Positions 33,922 to 43,504 are shown, counted from the first letter of the stretch. The stretch is DNA of 64,000 bases from Pseudomonas atagonensis (GCF_011369485.1 NZ_VXCA01000025.1:434001-498000), one strand, 5' to 3'. The notes: generated by a model from the sequence alone, not told the origin. A program made the numbers and translations.

Positions 33922-34848
33922 TTATTTCAGCTCGTGCAATAACGCTGCATTCTTCAAGGCTGGATGGGCACGCAAGGCATCCACCGTGAAATCGACAAAA
34001 CTGCGCACCCGCGCCGGGGCTTTGCGCCCACCCTGATACACCACATGAATCGGCAGCGGCGGCAGTTCGAAGTCGGCCAGAACAATTTCCAGCTCACCGG
34101 CCGCGACTTTGTTCGCCACTTGGTAGGAAAGCACCCGGGTCAACCCCAGGCCCAGGCACGCAGCCGAGATCGCTGCCTGATTGGCGGTGACGATCAGACG
34201 CGGCTCCGGGCGCACGATCAACGGTTCGCCGTGTTCGAGAAATGGCCAATTGCGCACCTGACCAGTCGCCGCCGTGGCCACCACCGGCAAACCGGCCAAG
34301 GCCTGAGGATGGCTGGGCCGCCCATGTTCGGCCAGGTAGCGCGGCGAGCCGCAGACCACTCGTCGAACCTCACCGACACGAATCGCGTGTTGATTGCTGT
34401 CCGGCAACTCACCGATTCGCACGGCGACATCAATGCCTTCCTCGACCATGCTGACGATGCGATCAACCAGCAACGCGTTGATTGAAACGTCCGGGTACTG
34501 CGCCAGATAGCCGGCCATCACCGGTGTGACAAACAACTCGCCGAACAACACCGGCGCCGTCACGGTCAACTGACCGCGCGGCTCGGCGTGGCTGCCGGCA
34601 GCGGAATCCTCGGCCTCCTGCACCTCGGCCAGAATCCGCCGACAATCCTCCAGATACCGTTGCCCCGCCTCGCTCAAATGCACACTGCGCGTGGTGCGAA
34701 CCAGCAACTGCGTACCAATCCGCAACTCAAGCGCCGCCACTGCCCGCGTGACGCTGGCGGCAGACAAACCAAGGCGCCGCGCCGCTGCGGAGAAACCTTG
34801 CTCCTGGGCGACGGCGGTGAAGATTTGCATTTCCTGGAAGCGATCCAT
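33922..34848 (-). CDS. LysR family transcriptional regulator
   Basis: A 308-residue regulator with an N-terminal winged helix-turn-helix (MQIFTAVAQEQGFSAAARRL, then LSAASVTRAVAALE) and a LysR substrate-binding domain from about residue 90. It lies upstream of, and on the same strand as, the GST and oxidoreductase genes (103-base gap to GST) rather than divergent as is usual. Its targets may be those genes, but this is inferred from proximity only. Confidence 0.92.
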   Translation of the reverse strand: MDRFQEMQIFTAVAQEQGFSAAARRLGLSAASVTRAVAALELRIGTQLLVRTTRSVHLSEAGQRYLEDCRRILAEVQEAEDSAAGSHAEPRGQLTVTAPVLFGELFVTPVMAGYLAQYPDVSINALLVDRIVSMVEEGIDVAVRIGELPDSNQHAIRVGEVRRVVCGSPRYLAEHGRPSHPQALAGLPVVATAATGQVRNWPFLEHGEPLIVRPEPRLIVTANQAAISAACLGLGLTRVLSYQVANKVAAGELEIVLADFELPPLPIHVVYQGGRKAPARVRSFVDFTVDALRAHPALKNAALLHELK

Positions 34849-34867
34849 GAAGGCCCTCGAGTCAGAT

Positions 34868-34894
34868 ACAAAAATCGCAGCCGAAGCTGCGATT
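34868..34894 (-). terminator. Rho-independent terminator after glmS
   Basis: On the minus strand the transcript forms a nine-pair stem AATCGCAGC / GCTGCGATT closed by a TTCG loop, an exceptionally stable UUCG-type tetraloop, followed by TTTTG. It lies 30 bases beyond the glmS stop codon. Confidence 0.88.
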
Positions 34895-34960
34895 GTTTTG
34901 TGTGCCGATCAGCTGTGGATAACTTATTCCACCGTCACCGACTTCGCCAGGTTACGCGGC
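34895..34960 (-). other. attTn7 region (glmS 3' end and Tn7 insertion point), unoccupied
   Basis: Tn7 inserts about 25 bases downstream of the glmS stop after TnsD binds the conserved 3' end of the gene. The stop codon here is at 34924-34926, so the expected insertion point is near 34899, at the edge of the terminator stem. Sequence continues from glmS directly into the terminator and then the LysR gene, so no Tn7 element is present. Confidence 0.7.
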
Positions 34961-36756
34961 TGATCCACGTCTGTGCCTTTAAGCACGGCAACGTAGTACG
35001 ACAGCAGTTGCAGCGGGATGGTGTAGAGGATCGGCGAGAGGATGTCGTGGATGTGCGGCATCTGCACAACGTGGGTGCCTTCGCCGTTGGTCATCCCGGC
35101 TTTCTCGTCGGCGAACACGATCAGTTCGCCGCCACGGGCGCGGACTTCCTGCAGGTTGGACTTGAGCTTCTCCAGCAATTCGTTGTTCGGCGCCACGGTG
35201 ACCACCGGCATGTCGTTATCCACAAGCGCCAGCGGGCCGTGCTTCAACTCGCCAGCCGGGTAGGCTTCAGCGTGGATGTAGGAGATCTCCTTGAGCTTCA
35301 AGGCACCTTCCATGGCCACCGGGAATTGCGCGCCACGACCGAGGAACAGGGTGTGGTTCTTCTCGGCGAACAGCTCGGCGATTTTTTCCACGGTGCTGTC
35401 CATGGCCAGCGCTTCGCCCAGACGGGTTGGCAGGCGACGCAGTTCTTCCACCAGACGGGCTTCAACGCCTTTGGCCAGCGTGCCACGCACCTGACCCAAT
35501 GACAGGGTCAGTAACAACAGGCCGACCAATTGCGTGGTGAACGCTTTGGTCGAGGCCACGCCGATCTCGCGACCGGCCTGGGTCAGCAGCGTCAGGTCAG
35601 ATTCACGCACCAACGAACTGATGCCGACGTTACAGATCGCCAGGCTGGCGAGGAAACCCAGCTCCTTGGCGTTGCGCAGCGCAGCCAGGGTGTCGGCGGT
35701 TTCGCCGGACTGGGAAATGGTAACGAACAGGGTGTCCGGCTGCACCACGACCTTGCGGTAGCGGAACTCACTGGCCACTTCGACCTGGCACGGGATCCCG
35801 GCCAGTTCTTCGAGCCAGTAACGGGCGACCATGCCGGCGTGGTAGCTGGTACCACAGGCAACGATCTGCACGTTGCGCACTTTGGCGAACAGCTCGGCGG
35901 CCTGCGGGCCGAAGGCCTGAACCAGCACCTGATCGTTACTCAGGCGACCTTCGAGGGTGCGTTGCACCACCGTTGGCTGCTCGTGGATTTCCTTGAGCAT
36001 GTAGTGGCGGAATTCGCCCTTGTCGGCCGCTTCGGCACCGTCACTGTACTGCACGGTCTGGCGCTCGACAGGATTGCCGGAGACATCCCAGATCTGCACG
36101 TTGTCGCGACGAATTTCGGCGATATCGCCTTCTTCCAGATACATGAAGCGGTCGGTGACCTGACGCAGGGCCAGTTGGTCGGAGGCGAGGAAGTTCTCGC
36201 CCAGACCAAGGCCGATCACCAGCGGACTGCCACTGCGCGCGGCCACCAGACGATCAGGCTGCCTGGCATTGATCACGGCCAGACCGTAAGCACCGTGCAG
36301 CTCCTTGACGGTGGCTTTAAGGGCAACGGTCAGGTCGTGCAGATCCTTGAGCTTGTGGGTCAGCAGGTGAGCGATGACTTCAGTGTCGGTGTCCGAGGTG
36401 AATACGTAACCCAGCGCCTTGAGTTGTTCACGCAGCGCTTCGTGGTTTTCGATGATGCCGTTGTGCACCACGGCGATGTCGCCGGAGAAATGCGGGTGGG
36501 CGTTACGTTCGTTCGGCGCGCCATGGGTTGCCCAACGCGTGTGGGCAATACCGAGACGACCGACCAGCGGATGCTCGGCGAGTGCAGCATCCAGTTCGCT
36601 GACTTTGCCTACCCGGCGCGTGCGCTCGAGAGTTCCGTCGTTGGTGAAGACCGCCACACCGGCGCTGTCATAGCCGCGGTATTCCAGGCGCTTGAGGCCT
36701 TCGAGCAGGATGGCGGTGATATTTCGTTCAGCAACGGCGCCGACAATTCCACACAT
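34924..36756 (-). CDS. glmS: Glutamine-fructose-6-phosphate aminotransferase (isomerising)
   Basis: A 610-residue enzyme making glucosamine-6-P from fructose-6-P and glutamine, the first step to UDP-GlcNAc for peptidoglycan and LPS. After Met removal Cys2 (MCGIVGA) is the N-terminal nucleophile of the glutaminase domain. Two SIS sugar-binding domains follow (CGTSYHAGMVAR; SQSGETADT), and the C-terminus ends DVDQPRNLAKSVTVE as expected. The ATG has AGGAGA upstream. It begins two bases after glmR, so glmR-glmS are co-transcribed. No glmS ribozyme is present, as expected in Gram-negatives. Confidence 0.97.
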   Translation of the reverse strand: MCGIVGAVAERNITAILLEGLKRLEYRGYDSAGVAVFTNDGTLERTRRVGKVSELDAALAEHPLVGRLGIAHTRWATHGAPNERNAHPHFSGDIAVVHNGIIENHEALREQLKALGYVFTSDTDTEVIAHLLTHKLKDLHDLTVALKATVKELHGAYGLAVINARQPDRLVAARSGSPLVIGLGLGENFLASDQLALRQVTDRFMYLEEGDIAEIRRDNVQIWDVSGNPVERQTVQYSDGAEAADKGEFRHYMLKEIHEQPTVVQRTLEGRLSNDQVLVQAFGPQAAELFAKVRNVQIVACGTSYHAGMVARYWLEELAGIPCQVEVASEFRYRKVVVQPDTLFVTISQSGETADTLAALRNAKELGFLASLAICNVGISSLVRESDLTLLTQAGREIGVASTKAFTTQLVGLLLLTLSLGQVRGTLAKGVEARLVEELRRLPTRLGEALAMDSTVEKIAELFAEKNHTLFLGRGAQFPVAMEGALKLKEISYIHAEAYPAGELKHGPLALVDNDMPVVTVAPNNELLEKLKSNLQEVRARGGELIVFADEKAGMTNGEGTHVVQMPHIHDILSPILYTIPLQLLSYYVAVLKGTDVDQPRNLAKSVTVE

Positions 36757-36758
36757 GC

Positions 36759-37535
36759 TTATTTCTCCTGACTGACAGTCGCGCAAATCAAGTTGATACC
36801 GCGAGCCTGAATCTGATCGCGGGCCTCGACGGACAGGCGATCATCGGTAATTAGGGTATGGACGCTGCTCCATGGCAGCTCCAGGTTGGGAATCTTGCGG
36901 CCGATCTTGTCGGCCTCGACCATGACGATGACTTCCCGCGCCACCTCGGCCATGACCCGGCTCAATCCGAGCAGTTCATTGAAGGTCGTGGTGCCACGAA
37001 TCAGATCGATACCGTCAGCGCCGATGAACAACTGGTCGAAGTCGTAAGAGCGTAGTACCTGCTCGGCGACCTGGCCCTGAAAGGATTCCGAATGCGGATC
37101 CCAGGTGCCGCCAGTCATCAACAACACAGGCTCGTGCTCGAGTTCGCTCAAGGCATTGGCCACGTGCAGGGAATTGGTCATCACCACCAGCCCCGGCTGC
37201 TGGCCGAGTTCGGGAATCATTGCGGCGGTGGTGCTGCCGCTGTCGATGATGATGCGGGCGTGCTCGCGAATGCGCTTTACCGCAGCGCGGGCAATGGCCT
37301 GTTTGTATCGGGAAACAGACTGCGGCGTTTCAGCCACCAGCTCTTGCGGCATGGTGATCGCTCCACCATAACGGCGCAGCAAAAGCCCATGGGTTTCCAG
37401 CGCCGCCAGATCCTTGCGAATCGTAACTTCCGAGGTTTCGAAACGTTTGGCCAGTTCATCTACACTGACTTCCCCCTGCTCATTGAGCAAAGCGAGGATA
37501 TTGTGGCGACGCTGGGGCGTATTGCGTTTCGACAT
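36759..37535 (-). CDS. glmR: DeoR/GlpR-family regulator, GlmR-like
   Basis: A 258-residue regulator: N-terminal DeoR helix-turn-helix (QRRHNILALLNEQGEVSVDE; FETSEVTIRKDLAALE) and a C-terminal sugar-phosphate sensor fold with DSGSTTAAM and IGADGID. It lies between glmU and glmS, as in other pseudomonads where the gene is called glmR and affects glmS expression and cell-wall stress resistance. Two bases separate its stop from the glmS start. Confidence 0.93.
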   Translation of the reverse strand: MSKRNTPQRRHNILALLNEQGEVSVDELAKRFETSEVTIRKDLAALETHGLLLRRYGGAITMPQELVAETPQSVSRYKQAIARAAVKRIREHARIIIDSGSTTAAMIPELGQQPGLVVMTNSLHVANALSELEHEPVLLMTGGTWDPHSESFQGQVAEQVLRSYDFDQLFIGADGIDLIRGTTTFNELLGLSRVMAEVAREVIVMVEADKIGRKIPNLELPWSSVHTLITDDRLSVEARDQIQARGINLICATVSQEK

Positions 37536-37612
37536 GACGGCTTAAGTTTCGATTCGAAAGATAACGGAAGCAATCAAAACCTATCGGCTGCAAATCGTCA
37601 AGCCGCCGAACA

Positions 37613-37643
37613 TAAAAAAGACCGCTGGCTGCGGTCCTTTTTA
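37613..37643. terminator. Bidirectional-looking terminator between glmU and glmR
   Basis: The hairpin GACCGC / GCGGTC is flanked by A6 on one side and T5 on the other, so it can terminate transcripts on either strand. It lies about 20 bases downstream of the glmU stop codon and separates glmU from glmR. A perfect DnaA box (37654-37662) sits between it and glmU. Confidence 0.85.
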
Positions 37644-37663
37644 TTTTGAGCGTTGTGGATAAC

Positions 37664-39031
37664 TCAGTCCTTCTTGATCTTCTCCGGTCGCTTCCAGCCA
37701 TCGATGTTCCTCTGCCGTGCACGGCCGACGGCCAATTGCGCGTTATCCACATTCTGCGTGATGGTCGACCCGGCGGCGGTGGTTGCACCTGCCGAGATAT
37801 CCACAGGCGCAACCAGCGAGTTATTGGAGCCAATGAACACGTCAGCGCCCAATACTGTCTTCCACTTGTTGGCGCCGTCGTAGTTGCAGGTGATGGTACC
37901 CGCCCCAATATTGGTGCGCGCGCCGATTTCGGCATCGCCCAGATAGGTCAGATGGCCGGCCTTTGCTCCTTCGCCCATGTGGGCATTTTTCAGTTCGACG
38001 AAGTTACCCACATGCGCACGCGCTTCAAGCACGGTGCCCGGACGCAGGCGCGCGAACGGACCGGCATCACTGCCTTCACCCAGCACCGCGCCCTCGATGT
38101 GAGAGTTGGCCTTGATCACCACACCTTTGCGCAGAGTGCTGTCCTTGATCACGCAATTCGGGCCGATGACCACGTCGTCTTCAATGACGACATTGCCTTC
38201 GAGGATCACGTTGATGTCGATCAGCACATCGCGACCAACGGTGACTTCGCCACGTACATCGAAACGCGCCGGGTCACGCAGGGTTACGCCTTGCGTCATC
38301 AAACGGCGGCCAGCGCGCAGCTGGTAATGACGCTCCAGTTCGGACAGCTGCTTACGATCGTTGGCGCCCTGCACTTCCATTGGATCGTGCGGTTGTTCAG
38401 TGGCCACGACCAGACCGTCGCTGACCGCCATTTCAATCACGTCGGTCAGGTAGTACTCGCCTTGGGCATTGTTGTTCGACAAGCGGCTCATCCAGTCGGC
38501 CAGACGATTGGCCGGCACGGCGAGGATGCCGGTGTTGCCTTCAGTAATTGCGCGCTGGGCTTCGCTGGCGTCTTTGTGCTCGACAATGGCCGCGACCTTG
38601 CCGTCGGCATCGCGCACGATTCGGCCATAACCGGTGGGGTCATCCAGCTCGACTGTCAGCAGACCCATCTGGCCCGGAACGACGTGCTTGAGCAGGCGTT
38701 GCAGGGTTTCGACTTCGATCAGCGGGACATCACCGTAGAGAATCAGCACGGTGTCGGCGGTTATGAACGGCACCGCTTGAGCAGTGGCGTGACCGGTACC
38801 CAGTTGCTTGTCCTGCAGGACGAAATTCAGGTCATCGGCCGCCAGGCGCTCGCGCACCACATCGGCACCGTGACCAATCACAACGTGGATGCGCTGTGGA
38901 TCAAGTTGCCGCGCGCTGTGGATAACATGGCCCAACATAGAATTGCCGGCAATCGGATGCAACACTTTCGGTAGCGCCGAACGCATGCGAGTGCCTTGGC
39001 CGGCCGCGAGGATTACGATTTCGAGAGACAT
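37664..39031 (-). CDS. glmU: Bifunctional UDP-GlcNAc pyrophosphorylase / GlcN-1-P acetyltransferase
   Basis: A 455-residue enzyme completing UDP-GlcNAc synthesis. The N-terminal uridylyltransferase has LAAGQGTRMRSALPKVLHP; the C-terminal left-handed beta-helix acetyltransferase shows hexapeptide repeats such as VIGPNCVIKDSTL and IGARTNIGAGTITCNYDG, and the acetyl-CoA site region GSNNSLVAPVDI. Located between the atp operon and glmR, standard for pseudomonads. A terminator separates it from atpC upstream, so it has its own promoter near 39032-39090. Confidence 0.97.
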   Translation of the reverse strand: MSLEIVILAAGQGTRMRSALPKVLHPIAGNSMLGHVIHSARQLDPQRIHVVIGHGADVVRERLAADDLNFVLQDKQLGTGHATAQAVPFITADTVLILYGDVPLIEVETLQRLLKHVVPGQMGLLTVELDDPTGYGRIVRDADGKVAAIVEHKDASEAQRAITEGNTGILAVPANRLADWMSRLSNNNAQGEYYLTDVIEMAVSDGLVVATEQPHDPMEVQGANDRKQLSELERHYQLRAGRRLMTQGVTLRDPARFDVRGEVTVGRDVLIDINVILEGNVVIEDDVVIGPNCVIKDSTLRKGVVIKANSHIEGAVLGEGSDAGPFARLRPGTVLEARAHVGNFVELKNAHMGEGAKAGHLTYLGDAEIGARTNIGAGTITCNYDGANKWKTVLGADVFIGSNNSLVAPVDISAGATTAAGSTITQNVDNAQLAVGRARQRNIDGWKRPEKIKKD

Positions 39032-39091
39032 GACTGGCTACCAATCCTGGGTGGTCAGCAACTGCGACCGGGTTTTTGAAAGTCGGAAAAG

Positions 39092-39121
39092 AAAAAAGGG
39101 TAGCCGAGGCTACCCTTTTTT
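39092..39121. terminator. Terminator of the atp operon
   Basis: Stem GGGTAGC / GCTACCC with loop CGAG, flanked by A-run and T-run on both sides, 28 bases after the atpC stop codon. Symmetric flanks allow function in both directions. Confidence 0.92.
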
Positions 39122-39149
39122 ATCAATCGCACAACAAGTGGCTGACGGA

Positions 39150-39575
39150 TTAACCGCCAAACTTCTTGCGGATCTGCTGGACGGTGCGCAGCTGAGCTGC
39201 AGCCTCGGCCAGACGTGCGGACGCAGCTCCGTAATCGAAATCTGCGCTCTTCTCATGCAGAGCAGCCTCGGCAGCCTTGAGAGCTGCTTGAGCCTGAGCT
39301 TCATCCAGGTCGGCGGCACGTTGCACGGTATCGGCAAGCACCTTGACCATGTTCGGCTGAACCTCGAGGAAACCACCGGAGATGTAGAACACCTCGGCTT
39401 CCCCGCCTTGCTTGATCAGGCGGATCGGACCTGGCTTCAGATTAGTGATCAGCGGCGCGTGACCCAGAGCGATACCAAGATCACCCAGTGCACCGTGCGC
39501 AATCACCATCTCGACCAGGCCGGAAAAGATTTCCCCTTCCGCGCTGACGATATCGCAATGGACTGTCATAGCCAT
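39150..39575 (-). CDS. atpC: F1Fo ATP synthase subunit epsilon
   Basis: A 141-residue subunit of the central stalk that couples rotation and inhibits ATP hydrolysis. The N-terminal beta-sandwich (TVHCDIVSAEGEIFSGLVEM; LGDLGIALGHAPLITNLKPG) and C-terminal helical hairpin rich in Ala (DLDEAQAQAALKAAEAAL) are clear. Last gene of the operon, 45 bases after atpD. Confidence 0.97.
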   Translation of the reverse strand: MAMTVHCDIVSAEGEIFSGLVEMVIAHGALGDLGIALGHAPLITNLKPGPIRLIKQGGEAEVFYISGGFLEVQPNMVKVLADTVQRAADLDEAQAQAALKAAEAALHEKSADFDYGAASARLAEAAAQLRTVQQIRKKFGG

Positions 39576-39620
39576 CTGATTGCCTCAACCTAAATTAGCG
39601 CCCGTTGCCGGGCGCCGGGA

Positions 39621-41000
39621 TTACAGTTTCTTGGCTTTCTCGATCGCTTCTTCGATGCCGCCAACCATGTAGAACGCTTGTTCTGGCAGGTGGTCGTAGT
39701 CACCGTTGAGGATGCCTTTGAAGCCAGCAATGGTGTCTTTCAGGGAAACGTACTTACCCGATGCACCGGTGAAGACTTCAGCCACGAAGAACGGCTGCGA
39801 CAAGAAGCGCTGGATCTTACGAGCACGGTTTACCAACTGCTTGTCGGCTTCCGACAGCTCGTCCATACCCAGGATCGCGATGATGTCCTTCAGCTCTTTG
39901 TAACGTTGCAGAACGTACTGAACGCCGCGAGCGGTGTCGTAGTGGTCCTGGCCGATTACGTTCGGGTCCAGCTGGCGCGAAGTCGAATCCAGTGGATCTA
40001 CCGCCGGGTAGATACCCAGGGAAGCGATGTCACGGGACAGAACGACGGTGGCGTCCAAGTGGGCGAAGGTGGTCGCTGGCGACGGGTCGGTCAAGTCGTC
40101 CGCAGGTACGTATACCGCTTGGATCGAGGTGATCGAACCTTCCTTGGTCGAAGTGATACGTTCTTGCAGAACGCCCATCTCTTCAGCCAGGGTCGGCTGG
40201 TAACCTACTGCCGAAGGCATACGGCCCAGCAGTGCGGATACTTCAGTACCGGCCAGGGTGTAACGATAGATGTTGTCGACGAACAGCAGAACGTCGTTAC
40301 CTTCGTCACGGAACTTCTCGGCCATGGTCAGGCCGGTCAGTGCTACGCGCAGACGGTTACCCGGCGGCTCGTTCATCTGACCGTAAACCAGTGCCACTTT
40401 GTCCAGAACGTTGGAGTCCTTCATCTCGTGGTAGAAGTCGTTACCCTCACGAGTACGCTCACCCACACCGGCGAACACGGAATAACCGCTGTGCTCGATG
40501 GCGATGTTACGGATCAGTTCCATCATGTTTACGGTTTTGCCTACACCGGCACCACCGAACAGACCGACTTTACCGCCTTTGGCAAACGGGCAAACCAGGT
40601 CGATAACCTTGATGCCGGTTTCCAGCAGGTCGTTGCCGCCTGCCTGTTCAGCGAACGAAGGCGCAGGACGGTGAATGCCCCAACGCTCGTCGGTGTCGAT
40701 CGGGCCAGCTTCGTCGATCGGGTTACCGAGGACGTCCATGATCCGGCCCAGGGTCGCTTTACCGACCGGTACGGAGATGGCTGCGCCAGAGTCGGTAACT
40801 TCCAGACCGCGCTTCAAGCCCTCGGTGGAACCCATCGCAATGGTGCGAACCACGCCGTCGCCCAGCTGTTGCTGAACTTCCAGAGTGGTTGCGGCCGCGC
40901 TTTGTACAGTCAGCGCGTTGTAGATGCTCGGTACGCTGTCGCGTGGAAATTCCACGTCGATAACGGCGCCGATGATTTGAACGATACGTCCGCTACTCAT
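39621..41000 (-). CDS. atpD: F1Fo ATP synthase subunit beta
   Basis: A 459-residue catalytic subunit. Walker A is GGAGVGKTVNMMEL, followed by GVGERTREGNDFYHEM with the catalytic Glu, and LLFVDNIYRYTLAG containing Walker B; the DELSEAD motif appears as GMDELSEADKQLV near the C-terminus. Three copies alternate with alpha in F1. 27 bases after atpG. Confidence 0.98.
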   Translation of the reverse strand: MSSGRIVQIIGAVIDVEFPRDSVPSIYNALTVQSAAATTLEVQQQLGDGVVRTIAMGSTEGLKRGLEVTDSGAAISVPVGKATLGRIMDVLGNPIDEAGPIDTDERWGIHRPAPSFAEQAGGNDLLETGIKVIDLVCPFAKGGKVGLFGGAGVGKTVNMMELIRNIAIEHSGYSVFAGVGERTREGNDFYHEMKDSNVLDKVALVYGQMNEPPGNRLRVALTGLTMAEKFRDEGNDVLLFVDNIYRYTLAGTEVSALLGRMPSAVGYQPTLAEEMGVLQERITSTKEGSITSIQAVYVPADDLTDPSPATTFAHLDATVVLSRDIASLGIYPAVDPLDSTSRQLDPNVIGQDHYDTARGVQYVLQRYKELKDIIAILGMDELSEADKQLVNRARKIQRFLSQPFFVAEVFTGASGKYVSLKDTIAGFKGILNGDYDHLPEQAFYMVGGIEEAIEKAKKL

Positions 41001-41027
41001 AGCTGGATCCTCTGAATATTTGAACCG

Positions 41028-41888
41028 TTAAACCGCGGCAGCGCCGCCGACGATTTCCGAGATCTCTTGGGTGATCGCAGCCTGACGCGCCTTGTTGTAG
41101 ATCAGCTGCAAATCGCTGATCAAATCACCGGCGTTGTCGGTAGCGTTCTTCATCGCGATCATCCGCGCAGCTTGTTCAGCCGCGTTGTTCTCGACCACCG
41201 CCTGGTAGACCTGCGACTCGACGTAACGGACCATCAAGCCGTCAAGCAGCTCTTTGGCATCCGGTTCGTAGAGATAGTCCCAGTGGTGCTTGAGATCCTG
41301 ATCCGGGGTAGCCACCAGTGGAATCAACTGCTCCACGGTAGGCTGTTGCGTCATGGTGTTGATGAACTTGTTGGACACCACGGACAGGCGGTCAATACGG
41401 CCGTCCAGGTAGGCATCCAGCATCACCTTGACGCTGCCGATCAGATCATTGATCGACGGCTCTTCACCCAGGTGGCTGATAGCTGCAACGACGTTACCGC
41501 CGAAGTTGCGGAAAAAGGCCGCACCCTTGCTACCAACGACACACAGATCAATCTCGACGCCGTTTTCGCGGTTTACCGCCATGTCCTTGACCAGGGCCTT
41601 GAACAGGTTGGTGTTCAAGCCGCCGCACAAACCACGGTCACTGCTCACGACGACATAACCAACGCGCTTGATTTCGCGGTCGATCATGAACGGGTGGCGG
41701 TATTCCGGGTTGGCGTTGGCCAGATGCCCAATTACCTGGCGGATACGCTCCGCATAAGGACGGCTAGCAGCCATGCGCATTTGTGCCTTGCGCATTTTGC
41801 TGACCGCCACTTTTTCCATGGCGCTGGTAATCTTTTGCGTGCTTTTGATGCTCGCAATCTTACTGCGAATCTCTTTTGCGCCTGCCAT
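41028..41888 (-). CDS. atpG: F1Fo ATP synthase subunit gamma
   Basis: A 286-residue rotor shaft subunit: N-terminal coiled-coil helix AGAKEIRSKIASIKSTQKIT with AMEKVAVSKMRKAQ, the GLCGGLNTNLFK Rossmann core segment, and the C-terminal helix NATDNAGDLISDLQLIYNKA. 50 bases after atpA. Confidence 0.97.
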   Translation of the reverse strand: MAGAKEIRSKIASIKSTQKITSAMEKVAVSKMRKAQMRMAASRPYAERIRQVIGHLANANPEYRHPFMIDREIKRVGYVVVSSDRGLCGGLNTNLFKALVKDMAVNRENGVEIDLCVVGSKGAAFFRNFGGNVVAAISHLGEEPSINDLIGSVKVMLDAYLDGRIDRLSVVSNKFINTMTQQPTVEQLIPLVATPDQDLKHHWDYLYEPDAKELLDGLMVRYVESQVYQAVVENNAAEQAARMIAMKNATDNAGDLISDLQLIYNKARQAAITQEISEIVGGAAAV

Positions 41889-41938
41889 GTAACACCTATC
41901 AGGTTAGCAAGCGGGAGCCTCGCGGCTCCCGCTGCGGC

Positions 41939-43483
41939 TTACCAGGTTTGGGTGGCCTTGAACTTCTCGATACCGGCTTTCATGCCAGCGTCGATTTCGT
42001 CATTGAAGTCACCTTTAACGTTGATCTTGGCCATCAAATCGGCGTGATCGCGGTTGAAGAAAGCAATCAGCGCTTGTTCGAAGCTGCCGATCTTGGCGAT
42101 TTCAATGTCAGTCAGGAACCCACGCTCAGCGGCATACAGCGACAGCGCCATGTCAGCGATCGACATTGGTGCGTATTGCTTCTGCTTCATCAGCTCGGTA
42201 ACGCGCTGACCATGCTCAAGTTGCTTACGGGTCGCTTCGTCCAGGTCAGAAGCGAACTGGGCGAATGCCGCCAGTTCACGGTACTGAGCCAGAGCGGTAC
42301 GGATACCACCGGACAGCTTCTTGATGATCTTGGTCTGAGCGGCACCACCCACACGGGATACCGAAACACCGGCGTTCACTGCAGGGCGGATGCCCGAGTT
42401 GAACATGGCCGATTCCAGGAAGATCTGACCGTCGGTGATGGAAATCACGTTGGTCGGAACGAACGCGGAAACGTCGCCCGCCTGGGTTTCGATGATCGGC
42501 AATGCGGTCAGGGAACCGGTTTTGCCGGTCACTGCGCCGTTGGTGAACTTCTCTACGTATTCTTCCGAAACGCGGGATGCGCGCTCCAGCAGACGGGAGT
42601 GGAGATAGAACACGTCGCCTGGGTAAGCTTCACGGCCTGGTGGACGGCGCAGCAGCAGGGAAATCTGGCGGTAAGCCACTGCTTGCTTGGACAGATCGTC
42701 ATAAACGATCAGCGCGTCTTCACCGCGGTCGCGGAAGAATTCACCCATGGTGCAACCGGAGTACGGTGCCAGGAATTGCAGCGCAGGAGATTCCGAAGCA
42801 CTGGCAGCCACGATGATCGTGTTGGCCAGGGCGCCGTTTTCTTCCAGCTTGCGAACCACGTTGGCGATGGTCGATTGTTTCTGACCGATGGCTACGTAGA
42901 CGCAGAAAATGCCGCTGTCTTTCTGGTTGATGATCGCGTCGATCGCCAGAGCGGTTTTACCGATCTGACGGTCACCGATGATCAGCTCACGCTGGCCACG
43001 GCCGACAGGGATCATGGCATCGACAGCCTTGTAGCCAGTCTGTACAGGCTGGTCTACCGACTTACGCCAGATCACGCCCGGAGCAACTTTCTCGACCGCG
43101 TCGGTCTCGGTGTTGCCCAGTGGACCTTTGCCGTCAACTGGATTACCCAGTGCGTCGACTACGCGACCCAGCAGTTCCTTACCAACCGGAACTTCGAGGA
43201 TGCGGCCGGTGCACTTGGCGCTCATGCCTTCAGCCAGAGACTGGTAGGAGCCCAATACAACGGCACCTACGGAGTCTTGCTCCAGGTTGAGAGCCATACC
43301 GTAGACGCCGCCCGGAAACTCGATCATCTCGCCGTACATGACGTCGGCCAGACCGTGAATCCGCACGATACCGTCAGATACGCTGACGACAGTGCCTTCG
43401 TTACGGGCTTGGGAGGTCACATCGAGCTTGTCGATGCGGCCCTTGATAATTTCACTTATTTCGGAAGGATTGAGTTGCTGCAT
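41939..43483 (-). CDS. atpA: F1Fo ATP synthase subunit alpha
   Basis: A 514-residue subunit of the F1 hexamer carrying the non-catalytic nucleotide sites. The Walker A is GDRQIGKTALAIDAI; VSRVGGAAQTKIIKKLSGGI is the conserved segment near the alpha Arg finger (S-R-V). N-terminal helix MQQLNPSEISEIIKGRI binds delta. 21 bases after atpH. Confidence 0.98.
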   Translation of the reverse strand: MQQLNPSEISEIIKGRIDKLDVTSQARNEGTVVSVSDGIVRIHGLADVMYGEMIEFPGGVYGMALNLEQDSVGAVVLGSYQSLAEGMSAKCTGRILEVPVGKELLGRVVDALGNPVDGKGPLGNTETDAVEKVAPGVIWRKSVDQPVQTGYKAVDAMIPVGRGQRELIIGDRQIGKTALAIDAIINQKDSGIFCVYVAIGQKQSTIANVVRKLEENGALANTIIVAASASESPALQFLAPYSGCTMGEFFRDRGEDALIVYDDLSKQAVAYRQISLLLRRPPGREAYPGDVFYLHSRLLERASRVSEEYVEKFTNGAVTGKTGSLTALPIIETQAGDVSAFVPTNVISITDGQIFLESAMFNSGIRPAVNAGVSVSRVGGAAQTKIIKKLSGGIRTALAQYRELAAFAQFASDLDEATRKQLEHGQRVTELMKQKQYAPMSIADMALSLYAAERGFLTDIEIAKIGSFEQALIAFFNRDHADLMAKINVKGDFNDEIDAGMKAGIEKFKATQTW

Positions 43484-43504
43484 TGCTCTGCTGCCCCTTC
43501 AAAC

